A DNA stretch of 64,000 nt from Bacteroidota bacterium (GCA_023424015.1 JAFAEM010000037.1:1-64000); one strand, 5' to 3'; shown: positions 26,969 to 35,898, counted from the stretch's first letter. The notes: generated by a model not told the origin, from the letters alone. Translations and numbers: made by a program.

Positions 26969-27744
26969 AATACAATGTTGTTTCCTACCAGGTGGCCGAC
27001 AGCATCGACCTGAAAAGCCTGAAGGAGAACTTCAAAGCCAAACCGGTATTCAGCGATGCCGATGAACTATACTACCAGATGGAAAATAGCCGGTACCTTT
27101 CTGTGTTCAGGTATGGTGTGCTGAGTTTTCTCAATTATGAAAACGAGGAGGTAGATAAACTGCTCAGCCAGGTGGAACCATTCTGCCGGAACCGGTTTTT
27201 CAAACCACTGACCGATGAATTCGTAGTGGAAACCAACGCGCCGGAAAAAAAGATAAGTCATAACAAGATCGAGATCGTGGATGAAGACCCCCGTGTGTTG
27301 CGAATGATCATGCTGACGCTGGCTCAATCTGTAGCACTGGATTTTTATTCGCAGCAGGCGTTTTCGCTTCTGGAAGATACCAATTTCCATACCCAGTTGT
27401 TGGAGCGAAAAGGCAGGTTATCCATCTCCGGGTCCAATCTGAAAAAATATATTGGCAAAACCCTGATCCTTAAAAACAGGATATCTCAACATCTCTACAT
27501 TTTTGATTCGCCGCCAGATACATGGGAAGATGAGCGACTCGACAAACTACATACCGAACTAAAACGGAATTTCGATCTCACGGAAAGATTTCGTGGAGTC
27601 ACGGAAAGCCTCGGGATCGTAAAAGAAAACCTGGAATTATTCCGTGACCTGTTACAATACCGCACCGGCGTTGTTCTTGAGTGGATCATCATAATCCTGA
27701 TCGCTATCGAGGTTGTCCACTTTATGTATGCCCAGATATTTTAA
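26965..27744 (+). CDS. RMD1/DUF155 family membrane-anchored protein
   Basis: The 259-residue protein matches the RMD1 (DUF155) family, known from yeast and bacteria, by its N-terminal half (YLSVFRYGVLSFLNYENEEVD), a helical middle with LTLAQSVALDFY, the stretch LERKGRLSISGSNLKKYIGKTLILKNRI and a C-terminal membrane anchor (about 239-257). In eukaryotes relatives sit in mitochondria and support translation; the bacterial role is unknown. The start ATG overlaps the stop of the preceding synthase (ATGA). Confidence 0.85.
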   Translation: MKYNVVSYQVADSIDLKSLKENFKAKPVFSDADELYYQMENSRYLSVFRYGVLSFLNYENEEVDKLLSQVEPFCRNRFFKPLTDEFVVETNAPEKKISHNKIEIVDEDPRVLRMIMLTLAQSVALDFYSQQAFSLLEDTNFHTQLLERKGRLSISGSNLKKYIGKTLILKNRISQHLYIFDSPPDTWEDERLDKLHTELKRNFDLTERFRGVTESLGIVKENLELFRDLLQYRTGVVLEWIIIILIAIEVVHFMYAQIF

Positions 27745-27748
27745 AAGT

Positions 27749-28921
27749 TCAGCATTTATCGAGGGCCTGCAAAATATCGTTCAGGATATCATCGGGGTGC
27801 TCGAGTCCTACGGAAATACGAATCAGACCCGGCGTGATGCCCACCGCAGCTCTTTCTTCGTCCGTAAGTTTGGAATGTGTTGTCGAAGCCGGGTGTGAGG
27901 CGATGCTCCTGCTATCACCAAGGTTATTGGTCATCGACAACATCTGAAGCGCATTCAAAAATTTACGGCCGCCTTCTACCCCGCTTTTTATTTCAAAGGT
28001 CAGCATACCGCCGCCATTCGACATTTGCTTTTTGGCAATTTCGTATTGAGGATGATCCGGGAGAAAAGGATATTTCACCTGGCTGAGTGCGGCATGACCT
28101 TTCAATGCCTTGGCGAGATACAAGGCATTCGCCGCATGTTTTTCCATGCGAACAAAAAGTGTCTCCAGGCTTTTGGTAAGCACCCAGGCATTGAACGGAC
28201 TAAGCGAGGGGCCAGTATTACGAATAAACAAGTACAGTTGCCTGATCAGTTCGGCTTTCCCAACTACCACACCACCCAGCACCCTACCCTGCCCATCAAT
28301 AAACTTGGTAGCTGAATGCAGGACCAGGTCTGCACCAAATCGAATGGGTTGTTGCACGGCCGGTGTGGCAAAACAATTATCAACCACAAATAAGATATTA
28401 TGCTTCCGGCACAGTTCTGCCACGCTCTGTATATCGATGATATCCAGACCCGGGTTAGATGGCGTTTCCACGTAAAGCATTTTAGTCGAGGGTCGGATCA
28501 ATGCCTCGATACCTGAGGGGTTTGTCATGTCAAAGTAAGAATGTTCGATCCCCCATTTAGGTAAATACTTTGTAAGAATAGAATGTGTGGATCCAAATAT
28601 CGCCGACGCGGAAATAATATGATCCCCCTGGTTCAGGAAAGTCATGAACGTTGAAAATATAGCAGCCATTCCTGTACCGGTCGCCACACCATCTTCTGCA
28701 TATTCAAGTGCAGCTATCTTACTTATAAATTCATCAACAGTCGGATTTGAAAAACGAGAGTAAATATTTACATCCAGTGTATCATCCGCGAAAGCGGCAC
28801 CCATCTCTTCTGCTGAATCATACGTGAAACTGCTTGTAAGAAAAAGCGGTGTTGCGTGTTCTCTCTGGTTGGTTTGTTCAGTCTGAAGACGGATAGCCTT
28901 TGTTTCCGGGTGTTGTGACAT
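27749..28921 (-). CDS. metZ: O-succinylhomoserine sulfhydrylase / cystathionine gamma-synthase-type enzyme
   Basis: This is a PLP-dependent trans-sulfuration family enzyme. The 390 residues contain YSRFSNPT (54-61) for substrate/PLP phosphate contacts, ETPSNPGLDI (152-161) and the PLP lysine K206 in LHSATKFIDGQGRVLGG. The sequence around ATGMAAIF and the HSATKFI context favours the MetZ-like group, which makes homocysteine from O-succinylhomoserine and sulfide. I placed the start at ATG 28921; the open frame continues 82 codons upstream without similarity. It neighbours the sulfur island and would use its product sulfide, but no operator of the sulfur motif is seen upstream. Confidence 0.85.
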   Translation of the reverse strand: MSQHPETKAIRLQTEQTNQREHATPLFLTSSFTYDSAEEMGAAFADDTLDVNIYSRFSNPTVDEFISKIAALEYAEDGVATGTGMAAIFSTFMTFLNQGDHIISASAIFGSTHSILTKYLPKWGIEHSYFDMTNPSGIEALIRPSTKMLYVETPSNPGLDIIDIQSVAELCRKHNILFVVDNCFATPAVQQPIRFGADLVLHSATKFIDGQGRVLGGVVVGKAELIRQLYLFIRNTGPSLSPFNAWVLTKSLETLFVRMEKHAANALYLAKALKGHAALSQVKYPFLPDHPQYEIAKKQMSNGGGMLTFEIKSGVEGGRKFLNALQMLSMTNNLGDSRSIASHPASTTHSKLTDEERAAVGITPGLIRISVGLEHPDDILNDILQALDKC

Positions 28922-29045
28922 CAGCGTAGCGGTATTTTTAATGGACGGCAAAGATAAACCAGGAGGGACAATAAATGATGAATGATAACGAGTGTTTGGG
29001 TTGGGGGATTTATAATTGCTATCGGGTCCCAATTCCCTGAAAAGG

Positions 29046-29963
29046 CTACTCTCCAAACTCCTGTTTCGAATGCACTTCTTCACGCGTAGTATTATAAAGA
29101 TCGTACCAGTCCTGTTGATCGAGATCGACGTCAAATGCATTGACAATATTCCGTATGCGTTGTTCATTCAGTGTACCGATCAGCGGAAGGGCACCTAACC
29201 TGATCAGCCAGGCTACTGCAATCGATTCCACGTTGGCATTATACCTTTTCCCAATTTCGCCTAGTTTGTAATGCACGCGCACCGCGAGGGGATCCGTACC
29301 ATTCTCGATCCTGCCACCAGCCAGGGGAGCCGCAGCCAGTGGTCTCATATATCGTTGCTTAATGTAATCGATCTGGCCATTATCAAGCGCGGTTGTATTC
29401 AATAGATTCAGTTCTATATGATTGGTAACAATGGGTATTCTTAAATAAGATGCAAGCAACTGGTGTTGAAATACTGAAAAATTTGCTACACCTACATTGC
29501 GGATCTTACCCGACGTGCGGAGACGTTCCAGGGTCAATGCTGTTTCCTCCAGGTTTGAAAGGGGATCCAACTGGTCGAGCAGGAATATATCAATGTAATC
29601 GGTCCTTAGATTCCTTAATGAATTCTCTACACTTGCGGTGATATGCCTGGCGGATGTATCGTAATATTTCACCCTTATTTCCGGCCTTTTCGCATGTGGT
29701 AGCAACACACCGCATTTTGTAAATAAAACAACATCCTCGCGTTTAAAGGATCGCTTCTTCATCACGTTTCCAAACATCTCTTCACTTTGATACCCACCAT
29801 AAACATCGGCATGATCAAAGGTGTTGATGCCAAGTTCGAGACAAAGGTTCACAATCCTTTCCATTGTTTCCGCGCCATGCGCACTGGTATCATCCCATCT
29901 CCAAAAGCCATAGACGGCAGGTGATACTTTAGGTCCGGAGTCACTCAGGTATATCTTTTGCAT
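29046..29963 (-). CDS. Aldo/keto reductase, YdhF-like, catalytic His replaced
   Basis: The 305-residue protein has the aldo/keto reductase TIM-barrel pattern of the YdhF group: INTFDHADVYGGYQSEE with D50 and Y55, FTKCG with K83, and the VGVANFSVFQ strand. The family's catalytic histidine, in the HRPDPL motif of YdhF-like proteins, is replaced by D130 in LLDQLDPLSN. This could change activity or make the protein non-classical, although the other three tetrad residues (D50, Y55, K83) are kept. It lies 27 bp after the YeiH-type gene on the same strand. Substrate unknown. Confidence 0.85.
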   Translation of the reverse strand: MQKIYLSDSGPKVSPAVYGFWRWDDTSAHGAETMERIVNLCLELGINTFDHADVYGGYQSEEMFGNVMKKRSFKREDVVLFTKCGVLLPHAKRPEIRVKYYDTSARHITASVENSLRNLRTDYIDIFLLDQLDPLSNLEETALTLERLRTSGKIRNVGVANFSVFQHQLLASYLRIPIVTNHIELNLLNTTALDNGQIDYIKQRYMRPLAAAPLAGGRIENGTDPLAVRVHYKLGEIGKRYNANVESIAVAWLIRLGALPLIGTLNEQRIRNIVNAFDVDLDQQDWYDLYNTTREEVHSKQEFGE

Positions 29964-29990
29964 CTGTATGAAAATTTTAGAACTATAAAT

Positions 29991-31382
29991 TTACTTAATA
30001 TCCGGCGCAGGCAATAAAACATTACCAAACAGCAAATATGCCCAAAGCAATGTCCAGAGTATATTGAATACCTGTGCCAGGATAAATGCCAGGGCCGGCC
30101 GGCCTCCCTGTATCTTAACCAGGTCGGCAAAACGGGCTTCAAGCCCGATGGCCACAAATGCCAGTGCAAACCAAACGGTGCGCAGGCCATTCAAAAATCC
30201 AGTTACCTGCTGAGTTGTGTTGGCAGGGATTATGAAAGAAAATATCAATGATACGGCAATAAATCCCAATACAAATTTTGGAAAACGCTCCCAGATAATT
30301 CCCAAACCTCTTCCTTCAGTTGCGGCTACGCGGTTTGGGTCTTTTCTCAAAGCCCACCAGCCGGCAATAAAAAACGCAGCAACACCTATCAACACATTCT
30401 GCGAAAATTTGATGATCACACCGGTCTTTACTGCTACAGGCCCTACCAGCTGCGCGGCTGCAGCAACTGACGCTGTCGTATCCAATGTACCACCCAGCCA
30501 GGCGCCACCTACCATCTCGGGTATATTAAACTGCCTGATCAACCAGGGTTGCAGGATCAGCATGGGAATGGCGATTACCAACACAAGCGTAGTAACATAT
30601 GAAAGCTTTCGCTTATCACCCCGGATGGCACCACTAGCAACGATGGCTGCCGACACACCACAGATAGCGACTGCAGAAGCCAGTATCACACCAAACTCGT
30701 CATCAACTTTAAATCGCCGGCTTAGCCAAAGCGCAAAAAACCAAACCACGCTTACCACCAGTATAGCCTGCAGTATACCCGGCAAACCAGCTTTGATGAT
30801 ATCTGTGAACAATACACTCACGCCAAGTATCACCAGGCCAGTCTTGATAAAGAACTCTGATCTCGCAGCTTCCCTCAACCAGGTTGGGATTATACCAAGG
30901 TTGCTGATCACTAGGCCAAACACAAGTGCGAACACCACATACTCGATGCCATAATAATTAATGGTATGATTACCGCTAATGATGAGAGCAGCAATTCCCA
31001 ATACGTACACCAGCGCGAAACCCGTCATAAATTTTTTTACACTACCTCCCGAAAGCCGTATAGCGATCGAGCACAACAATGCAAATACAATCCCGATGGA
31101 AGTTATCAGCATCAGGTTGCTGAGGGCAAACACCTTTTCATTCAACTCGGCCGTGCTGCTCCATTTGTATACAGGCACCCGGAATTTTAAACCCGGGGAT
31201 GTAAATGCTGTTAATAAAACAATTGTAATCAGGAACCCACCGATTAAAACGGCCCAGATGTCCTCGGAAATGCTGAACACCGGTTTTTTCCTGCCTATAC
31301 CATGAGGGTCATTCTCATCGCTTCCTAAAATTGCTTCATCCTTCGTGTCATCACTTTCACTGGAATTAAATGGCATGATCAA
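29991..31382 (-). CDS. YeiH-type putative sulfate exporter family protein
   Basis: The 463-residue polytopic protein belongs to the YeiH/PSE family (putative sulfate exporter). The core motifs GLVILGVSVLFTDI, AICGVSAAIVASGAIRG, MVGGAWLGGTLDTTASVAAAAQLVG and LRTVWFALAFVAIGLE are intact. It has a polar N-terminal extension and one or two extra N-terminal spans compared with ~340-residue members. Transport of sulfur compounds is inferred from family and from the neighbouring sulfur genes. A half-match to the sulfur operator (31401-31423) with a TATTTTTG box lies just upstream; that box overlaps the first ATG (31382), so the ATG at 31376 may be the real start. Confidence 0.85.
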   Translation of the reverse strand: MIMPFNSSESDDTKDEAILGSDENDPHGIGRKKPVFSISEDIWAVLIGGFLITIVLLTAFTSPGLKFRVPVYKWSSTAELNEKVFALSNLMLITSIGIVFALLCSIAIRLSGGSVKKFMTGFALVYVLGIAALIISGNHTINYYGIEYVVFALVFGLVISNLGIIPTWLREAARSEFFIKTGLVILGVSVLFTDIIKAGLPGILQAILVVSVVWFFALWLSRRFKVDDEFGVILASAVAICGVSAAIVASGAIRGDKRKLSYVTTLVLVIAIPMLILQPWLIRQFNIPEMVGGAWLGGTLDTTASVAAAAQLVGPVAVKTGVIIKFSQNVLIGVAAFFIAGWWALRKDPNRVAATEGRGLGIIWERFPKFVLGFIAVSLIFSFIIPANTTQQVTGFLNGLRTVWFALAFVAIGLEARFADLVKIQGGRPALAFILAQVFNILWTLLWAYLLFGNVLLPAPDIK

Positions 31383-31423
31383 AAATATTTATCCGTATTA
31401 GAATTCTACCAAAATGCTTTGTC
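31380..31423 (-). promoter_or_regulatory. Weak sulfur-operator-like promoter of YeiH-type gene
   Basis: On the minus strand TTTGGTAGAAT, equal to the right half of the sulfur operator seen at 34333 and 43879, is followed 22 bp later by TATTTTTG (31387-31380). The left half-site is not conserved. Spacing is 2 bp longer than at the two good sites, and the box overlaps the annotated start, so this is tentative. Confidence 0.3.
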
Positions 31424-31470
31424 GAATATACAACAGCAGGAGGTGAAAATTTTGATCCGGCAAGAGCTCG

Positions 31471-31541
31471 ACGCCGTGGTCGGATTCGAACCGACGTAAA
31501 AGGCTTTGCAGACCTGTCCCTGTCCTCTCGGTCACACGGCT
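31471..31541 (-). tRNA. tRNA-Cys(GCA)-like gene, possibly degenerate
   Basis: The 71-nt minus-strand segment folds as a tRNA: T arm GTCGG-TTCGAAT-CCGAC is perfect, U8, A14 and the GG of the D loop are present, the anticodon loop is CTGCAAA (anticodon GCA) and the discriminator base is U73, as expected for Cys. However, positions 1-72 (A/G), 10-25 (A/G) and 27-43 (C/U) do not pair. Three mismatches in one tRNA are unusual; it may be a decaying extra copy or an odd functional one. CCA is not encoded. It lies in the sulfur island between the transporter and the TonB receptor. Confidence 0.7.
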
Positions 31542-31552
31542 GTAAAATGGCA

Positions 31553-31568
31553 TCCCGAAGAATCGGGA
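31553..31568. repeat. Short hairpin after TonB receptor gene
   Basis: TCCCGA-AGAA-TCGGGA is a 6-bp stem with a tetraloop, 55 bp beyond the receptor stop. Only a short T-rich stretch follows on the minus strand, so termination is possible but weak. The TCGGGACG part resembles the start of the repeat at 126-528. Confidence 0.35.
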
Positions 31569-31622
31569 CGCCGTTATAACTAATGCTTGCTATCGAAAAA
31601 AATACAACTGCCTTTATAAATG

Positions 31623-34184
31623 TTACAGTGAATATCGAAGCGTGATACCATAGGTCCGCTGGTCCCCTAGTACACCGGCATAATGCCCGGCATTACCGCC
31701 AGCAGGTAAGAGTTGTTCGTAATAATCTTTATCAAGCAGGTTGCGTCCCCACACAAAAATGGAGAAGCCATTAGTATTCCTGAATCCCAGCCTGCCATTC
31801 AACAACGCATAGCCGTCAACATTCAGATATGCTGAGGGTGATGGACTGGATGAAAATGAAGAACGGTAATAACCATCCAGTGCAATAAAGAATTTACCTG
31901 CCTGGCCAAGGAAAGCGGTTGGTGTATTGAACTCACCACCCCATGATCCGGCCCATTTGGAAATGCCCGGCAACCTACCCCCCGAAATATCCTTGAATGC
32001 AACCTGCACACCATCTTTAGTCGCACCTGTTTCTTCGAGGGGAAGCGGCGCATTGGTGAATTTGATATACTCAGCGTTCGTATACGCGACGGCACCGTAA
32101 AATGAAAAATGTTCGTTTACCCTGTAGTTGGCATCAAGCTCGGCGCCACTTACCCGAACTTCATCAGCGTTGGCAATATAGCCGCGATTCACGCCCAGTT
32201 CAGGAGATTGAACATTTGTCTGATAATTTTTGATATCTGTCCTGTGCAGGGTGAGGTTCAGGGTGAAATTTTGCGCGGGTGTTGATTTGATACCAAACTC
32301 AAAATTTCTCACATCCTCAGGTTTTATGATTGCAAGGTCGGTTGCAGGCTGACCACCGATATTAGGCAGACCAGCTACGTTCACACCCACCGGTTTGAAA
32401 CTGGTGGAATAGGTGAAAAATCCATTAATACGTTTGTTGGCGCGGTATGCAAGAGTTATTTGATAAGTGAGGTTGGTCTCATCAGCGTCCGCCACATAGG
32501 ACTGGCTGCTATACACGGCGTTCTTCAACGCGATCAGATCGGGATCAGTGGTGTCCAGTCCGCCTTTTGCTACACGGTTATAGACTACATCTTTTTCATC
32601 GTAATTAAGCCGCAGCCCGGGCAACAGGTGCAAACCTCTAACGATCTCCCAGTCTACATTAGCAAATGCAGCGGCACTCAGGGATTTGATAGATGAATTG
32701 GTATAGATCCCATATCCTTCAAAAAGTCCCGGTGTTTCCCACAAGGGACTGTTCGAGCTTTTTGAGAACCGCCACTGGTCCCTGCCTGATTCTTCGGTAC
32801 CTGTGATCTTAACTTCCTGGTCGATCAGGAAAAGACCCACAACACCACTCAGGCGGGAAGAGAACTCGCCGGCATAACGAATTTCCTGTGACCAGTTTTT
32901 GTGCCTGGCCGGATTTTGCGATTTGGCCAGGGCCTGCAGACCGGTGAAATCCCTGTCGTTTGAAGGACCCCATTTCCAATAGCGCCATGCTGTGGTGGAA
33001 GTGAGCGTACCTGGACCGATACGTGTATCAATGTTCAGCGATACACCACCCAGATCATTGGCAGAGCGCCATGGGGTATCATGATCGATCTTACGGTCGA
33101 ATGCGTTTAGGCTGGGTAAGGTATAATTGAGGTCAGCTATGATGGCATTGAACTGCCTGTATGCTGCCCTTTGAGTTTGTACCACACCGGCAACCACCTG
33201 TGCATATCCATCAGGACGCTGCCTTGAATCGTCAGCAGATAAAGTGATGGTGGTATTGTCGGAGGGCTTATATAATAATTGAGCACGGAAGCCGAGGTTA
33301 TTGATATCATTGGTGTAGTGCCCGGTCCTGGTATTTTCCACCAGTCCATCACGTTGTGTGCCGGAAAACGAAAGTCGCGCAGCCAGCTTTTTGCTTAGTG
33401 GACCTGTCACAGACGCTTTCGCCTGAACATATCCATAGTTTCCGAAGCTCAGTTCAAAATTGGCTCCCGGTCTGAATACCGGTTTGCGTGTGGTAATGTT
33501 GAACGCGCCTGAAGTAGTATTCTTTCCAAATAGTGTACCCTGTGGTCCGCGCAATACCTCGATCCTTTCCACATCAATAAAGTCCAAAGTGGCCGCAGCA
33601 GGGCGCGCGTAATACACTCCGTCCACATAAAAACCCACCCCGGGATCCAGTCCATCATTGGTAAGACCAAATGGCGAACCGAGGCCTCGGATATTTATAC
33701 CCGTATTTCGTGGGTTGGAAGTATATAGCTGTACAGCAGGAACGAATTCCTTTATACGATTTACATTAAACGCGCCGGCGTCCTCAATCTGCGAAGCAGT
33801 GATAACCGTGATAGGAATGGGTACATCCTGCAACACTTCGCGTCGGCGACGTGAGGTAACGATCACGGTATCCCTTTGATACAGCGATTGCAGTTGGATC
33901 ACCATATTTACATTGCTGTTTCTAACCACACGTTCATGTGGTTCAAACCCGGCATAAGAGATCACCAGTGTAAAGGGAAATCTTTCAATATCGGCTAAAG
34001 TAAAACGACCAGTTGAATCCGTGGTGGTACCAATGCCGGTATTCTTTATCAATACGCTTGCATATGGAACACCATCATTATTACTATTGACCACACGACC
34101 GCTTAATTGAGCAAAAACAATGGCCGGCGACAAAAATCCTAAAAAAAAGATGACGCGTTTCATAAATTGGTTTTGATTGATCAA
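31623..34184 (-). CDS. TonB-dependent outer membrane receptor
   Basis: The 853-residue protein imports a bulky ligand across the outer membrane with TonB energy. In order: a signal peptide (about 9-25), a carboxypeptidase-regulatory-like domain (about 26-110, LSGRVVNSNNDGVPYASVLIKN), a plug with VITASQIEDAG and NIRGLGSPFG...VDGVYYARPAAATLDFIDVERIEVLRGPQGTLFGKNTTSG elements (about 123-235), and a beta barrel ending in ITLRYSL with a terminal aromatic region. No susD partner is adjacent, so a SusC-type glycan role is unlikely. Two copies of the sulfur operator lie upstream, one over the -33 box, so the ligand may be an organosulfur compound or a metal/siderophore needed for sulfur enzymes. Confidence 0.93.
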   Translation of the reverse strand: MINQNQFMKRVIFFLGFLSPAIVFAQLSGRVVNSNNDGVPYASVLIKNTGIGTTTDSTGRFTLADIERFPFTLVISYAGFEPHERVVRNSNVNMVIQLQSLYQRDTVIVTSRRRREVLQDVPIPITVITASQIEDAGAFNVNRIKEFVPAVQLYTSNPRNTGINIRGLGSPFGLTNDGLDPGVGFYVDGVYYARPAAATLDFIDVERIEVLRGPQGTLFGKNTTSGAFNITTRKPVFRPGANFELSFGNYGYVQAKASVTGPLSKKLAARLSFSGTQRDGLVENTRTGHYTNDINNLGFRAQLLYKPSDNTTITLSADDSRQRPDGYAQVVAGVVQTQRAAYRQFNAIIADLNYTLPSLNAFDRKIDHDTPWRSANDLGGVSLNIDTRIGPGTLTSTTAWRYWKWGPSNDRDFTGLQALAKSQNPARHKNWSQEIRYAGEFSSRLSGVVGLFLIDQEVKITGTEESGRDQWRFSKSSNSPLWETPGLFEGYGIYTNSSIKSLSAAAFANVDWEIVRGLHLLPGLRLNYDEKDVVYNRVAKGGLDTTDPDLIALKNAVYSSQSYVADADETNLTYQITLAYRANKRINGFFTYSTSFKPVGVNVAGLPNIGGQPATDLAIIKPEDVRNFEFGIKSTPAQNFTLNLTLHRTDIKNYQTNVQSPELGVNRGYIANADEVRVSGAELDANYRVNEHFSFYGAVAYTNAEYIKFTNAPLPLEETGATKDGVQVAFKDISGGRLPGISKWAGSWGGEFNTPTAFLGQAGKFFIALDGYYRSSFSSSPSPSAYLNVDGYALLNGRLGFRNTNGFSIFVWGRNLLDKDYYEQLLPAGGNAGHYAGVLGDQRTYGITLRYSL

Positions 34185-34191
34185 GGTTTAT

Positions 34192-34214
34192 TAGTCTACT
34201 AATTTTATAGACTA
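34192..34214 (-). promoter_or_regulatory. Sulfur operator copy 1, upstream of TonB receptor
   Basis: A 23-bp perfect inverted repeat, TAGTCTA-9 bp-TAGACTA, ends 8 bp before the receptor start codon. It is nearly the same as the copy upstream of cysD, including an adjoining AATTTTTTTG on the far side. As it lies downstream of the proposed promoter it could act in the leader, either as DNA (second operator) or as an RNA hairpin near the ribosome site. Confidence 0.65.
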
Positions 34215-34312
34215 TTATTTCAAAAAAATTTTACTTGAGGTTGTATTTAGTTTGCAGGCAACATCGGAGGGAAAACAAACATTGGTTGTACATGGTTATT
34301 TTTTTTGAGCAA

Positions 34313-34343
34313 CAAAAATAGGGGAGTCATATTATCCTACCAA
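34313..34343 (-). promoter_or_regulatory. Sigma-A-type promoter of TonB receptor
   Basis: On the minus strand a -33 TTG (34343-34341) and a -7 TATTTTTG (34320-34313) are separated by exactly 20 bp. The same pair and spacing, with similar TTG and pyrimidine context after the box, occurs upstream of the peroxiredoxin gene. The -33 part lies inside sulfur operator copy 2. Confidence 0.65.
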
Positions 34344-34355
34344 ATTTGTAGACTA
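34333..34355 (-). promoter_or_regulatory. Sulfur operator copy 2, over the -33 box
   Basis: On the minus strand TAGTCTACAAATTTGGTAGG and three more bases form an imperfect palindrome. It aligns without gaps to the copies at 34192, 42436 and 43879. It overlaps the -33 element of the receptor promoter, which fits repression. Confidence 0.7.
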
Positions 34356-34389
34356 TTAATCAAAAGGTTTTTATTCCGCGTTTAGCCGT

Positions 34390-35898
34390 TTACAGTACAT
34401 TGAAGAGGATCCTTATACTCCAGATCACTACTACGGCTCCCAGCAAAAGAAAGGAAGCCCTGCGTGGCAGTTTACCGGCAAGCCTTGCGGCAAGCGGGGC
34501 CGCCAGTACACCACCAATTACCAGTGCCAGTATCACCTGCCAGTTCTGAACGCCTATCAGTGTAAAAAAGGTAAAAGCACTCGCCAGGGTCACAAAAAAT
34601 TCTGTGAGACTAACCGAACCGACCACATATCGCGGTGTACGTCCTTTTGTGATCAGGGTAGATGTAACAATTGGTCCCCATCCTCCTCCACCAAAAGAAT
34701 CCAGGAAACCACCGACACCAGCCAGCCATCCATAGCGCTTGAACTTTTTCTTGAGATTGACCGGCCGAAATGCATTGCTGAAAATCCTTACACCCAGCAA
34801 AAGTGTATAGATCGCCATAGCTGGCCGGAGATAGCTCAGGTGGCTGTCATCAAATTCCACCAGCAGCCATGCACCCAGCACGGCACCCAGGATGCCAGGT
34901 ATGACCAGGGCTTTGAAAAGCTTTTTATTTACATTTCCGAATTTATAATGGCTATAACCCGAAGCCCCGCTGGTAAACATTTCGGCGGTATGTATGCCGC
35001 CACTAATAGCTGCGGGACTTACATGAGCTGATTGCAGGATGATAGAACTGGTAACGCCATACCCCATACTGGTAGCGCCATCCACCATCTGCGCGCAAAA
35101 ACCGGCCAGCACCATCCAGTGAAAATTCTTGTCGAGTGTCTGGTACCATTTTACAGTTTCATCTGCCAGGCTTGCCAGCGGGAGGTAGGAAAAAATAAAA
35201 TGACCGATCAGCATCAGGGCAAACACGGCAAGTGAATATGTGGCAATCTTTCTCCAGCGAATTTCCTTCTCCCTGACCTGTTCTTTCTGAACCAGTACAC
35301 GGGTAAGCTCATTGAGCTTTTTGACCTTGTGTTCAAAATTCCCATTTAGCCTGTTTCGGATCTTATACATATTATCCAAAATCTCGTCCAGTTCCCCGGG
35401 CAGCACTTCGGAAAATGTTTCCTTTAATCGTTTGGCGATCGTTGGCGATTTTCCATTGGTCGAGATCGCGATTTTCAGGTTCCCCTTTTTTACAATGGAG
35501 CTGAGATAGAAATCACATAGCTCCGGAGTGTCGGCAACATTCACCAATTTGTGCTTTTGCCGGGACTCGGCATGAATGCTTTCACTCAATATTTTATTGT
35601 TTACCGCAACAATTGCTATATCGCAATCATCCAGGTCGGTAGTTTCGTACGGGCGCAGATGAAGTGTAAGATTAGGATGCTTTTCAGCAAGCTGGCTGAT
35701 CTCGGGATTTATTTCGGGGGATACGAGTTTTATTTGCGTTAAAGGTGAGTTTTGAATTACCGCATTTAGTTTTTCAAGGCCTACTTTCCCGCCACCAACG
35801 ATCAATAATCGCAAATGCTCCAGTTTTAAAAAAACAGGGAACAGATCATTTCCCTGCTTTTCCTGCGTGCGGCTCATTTCCTTTAAACCTTTGTTCAT
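34390..35898 (-). CDS. Siroheme synthase (precorrin-2 dehydrogenase/ferrochelatase) fused to TauE/SafE permease
   Basis: The 502-residue protein joins two functions. Residues about 20-205 match the CysG N-terminal/Met8p-type enzyme that oxidises precorrin-2 and inserts iron: the NAD-binding LLIVGGGKVG (31-40), the VNVADTP segment with the catalytic aspartate (D123) and AISTNGKSPTIAKRLKE (145-161). Residues about 220-502 form about eight membrane spans of the TauE/SafE (TSUP) family. No stop or frameshift separates them. I placed the start at ATG 35898, which overlaps the sulfite reductase stop (ATGA). It sits in the sulfite reduction operon, whose enzyme needs siroheme. Fusion suggests coupled heme supply and sulfite/sulfate transport. 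Confidence 0.9.
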   Translation of the reverse strand: MNKGLKEMSRTQEKQGNDLFPVFLKLEHLRLLIVGGGKVGLEKLNAVIQNSPLTQIKLVSPEINPEISQLAEKHPNLTLHLRPYETTDLDDCDIAIVAVNNKILSESIHAESRQKHKLVNVADTPELCDFYLSSIVKKGNLKIAISTNGKSPTIAKRLKETFSEVLPGELDEILDNMYKIRNRLNGNFEHKVKKLNELTRVLVQKEQVREKEIRWRKIATYSLAVFALMLIGHFIFSYLPLASLADETVKWYQTLDKNFHWMVLAGFCAQMVDGATSMGYGVTSSIILQSAHVSPAAISGGIHTAEMFTSGASGYSHYKFGNVNKKLFKALVIPGILGAVLGAWLLVEFDDSHLSYLRPAMAIYTLLLGVRIFSNAFRPVNLKKKFKRYGWLAGVGGFLDSFGGGGWGPIVTSTLITKGRTPRYVVGSVSLTEFFVTLASAFTFFTLIGVQNWQVILALVIGGVLAAPLAARLAGKLPRRASFLLLGAVVVIWSIRILFNVL

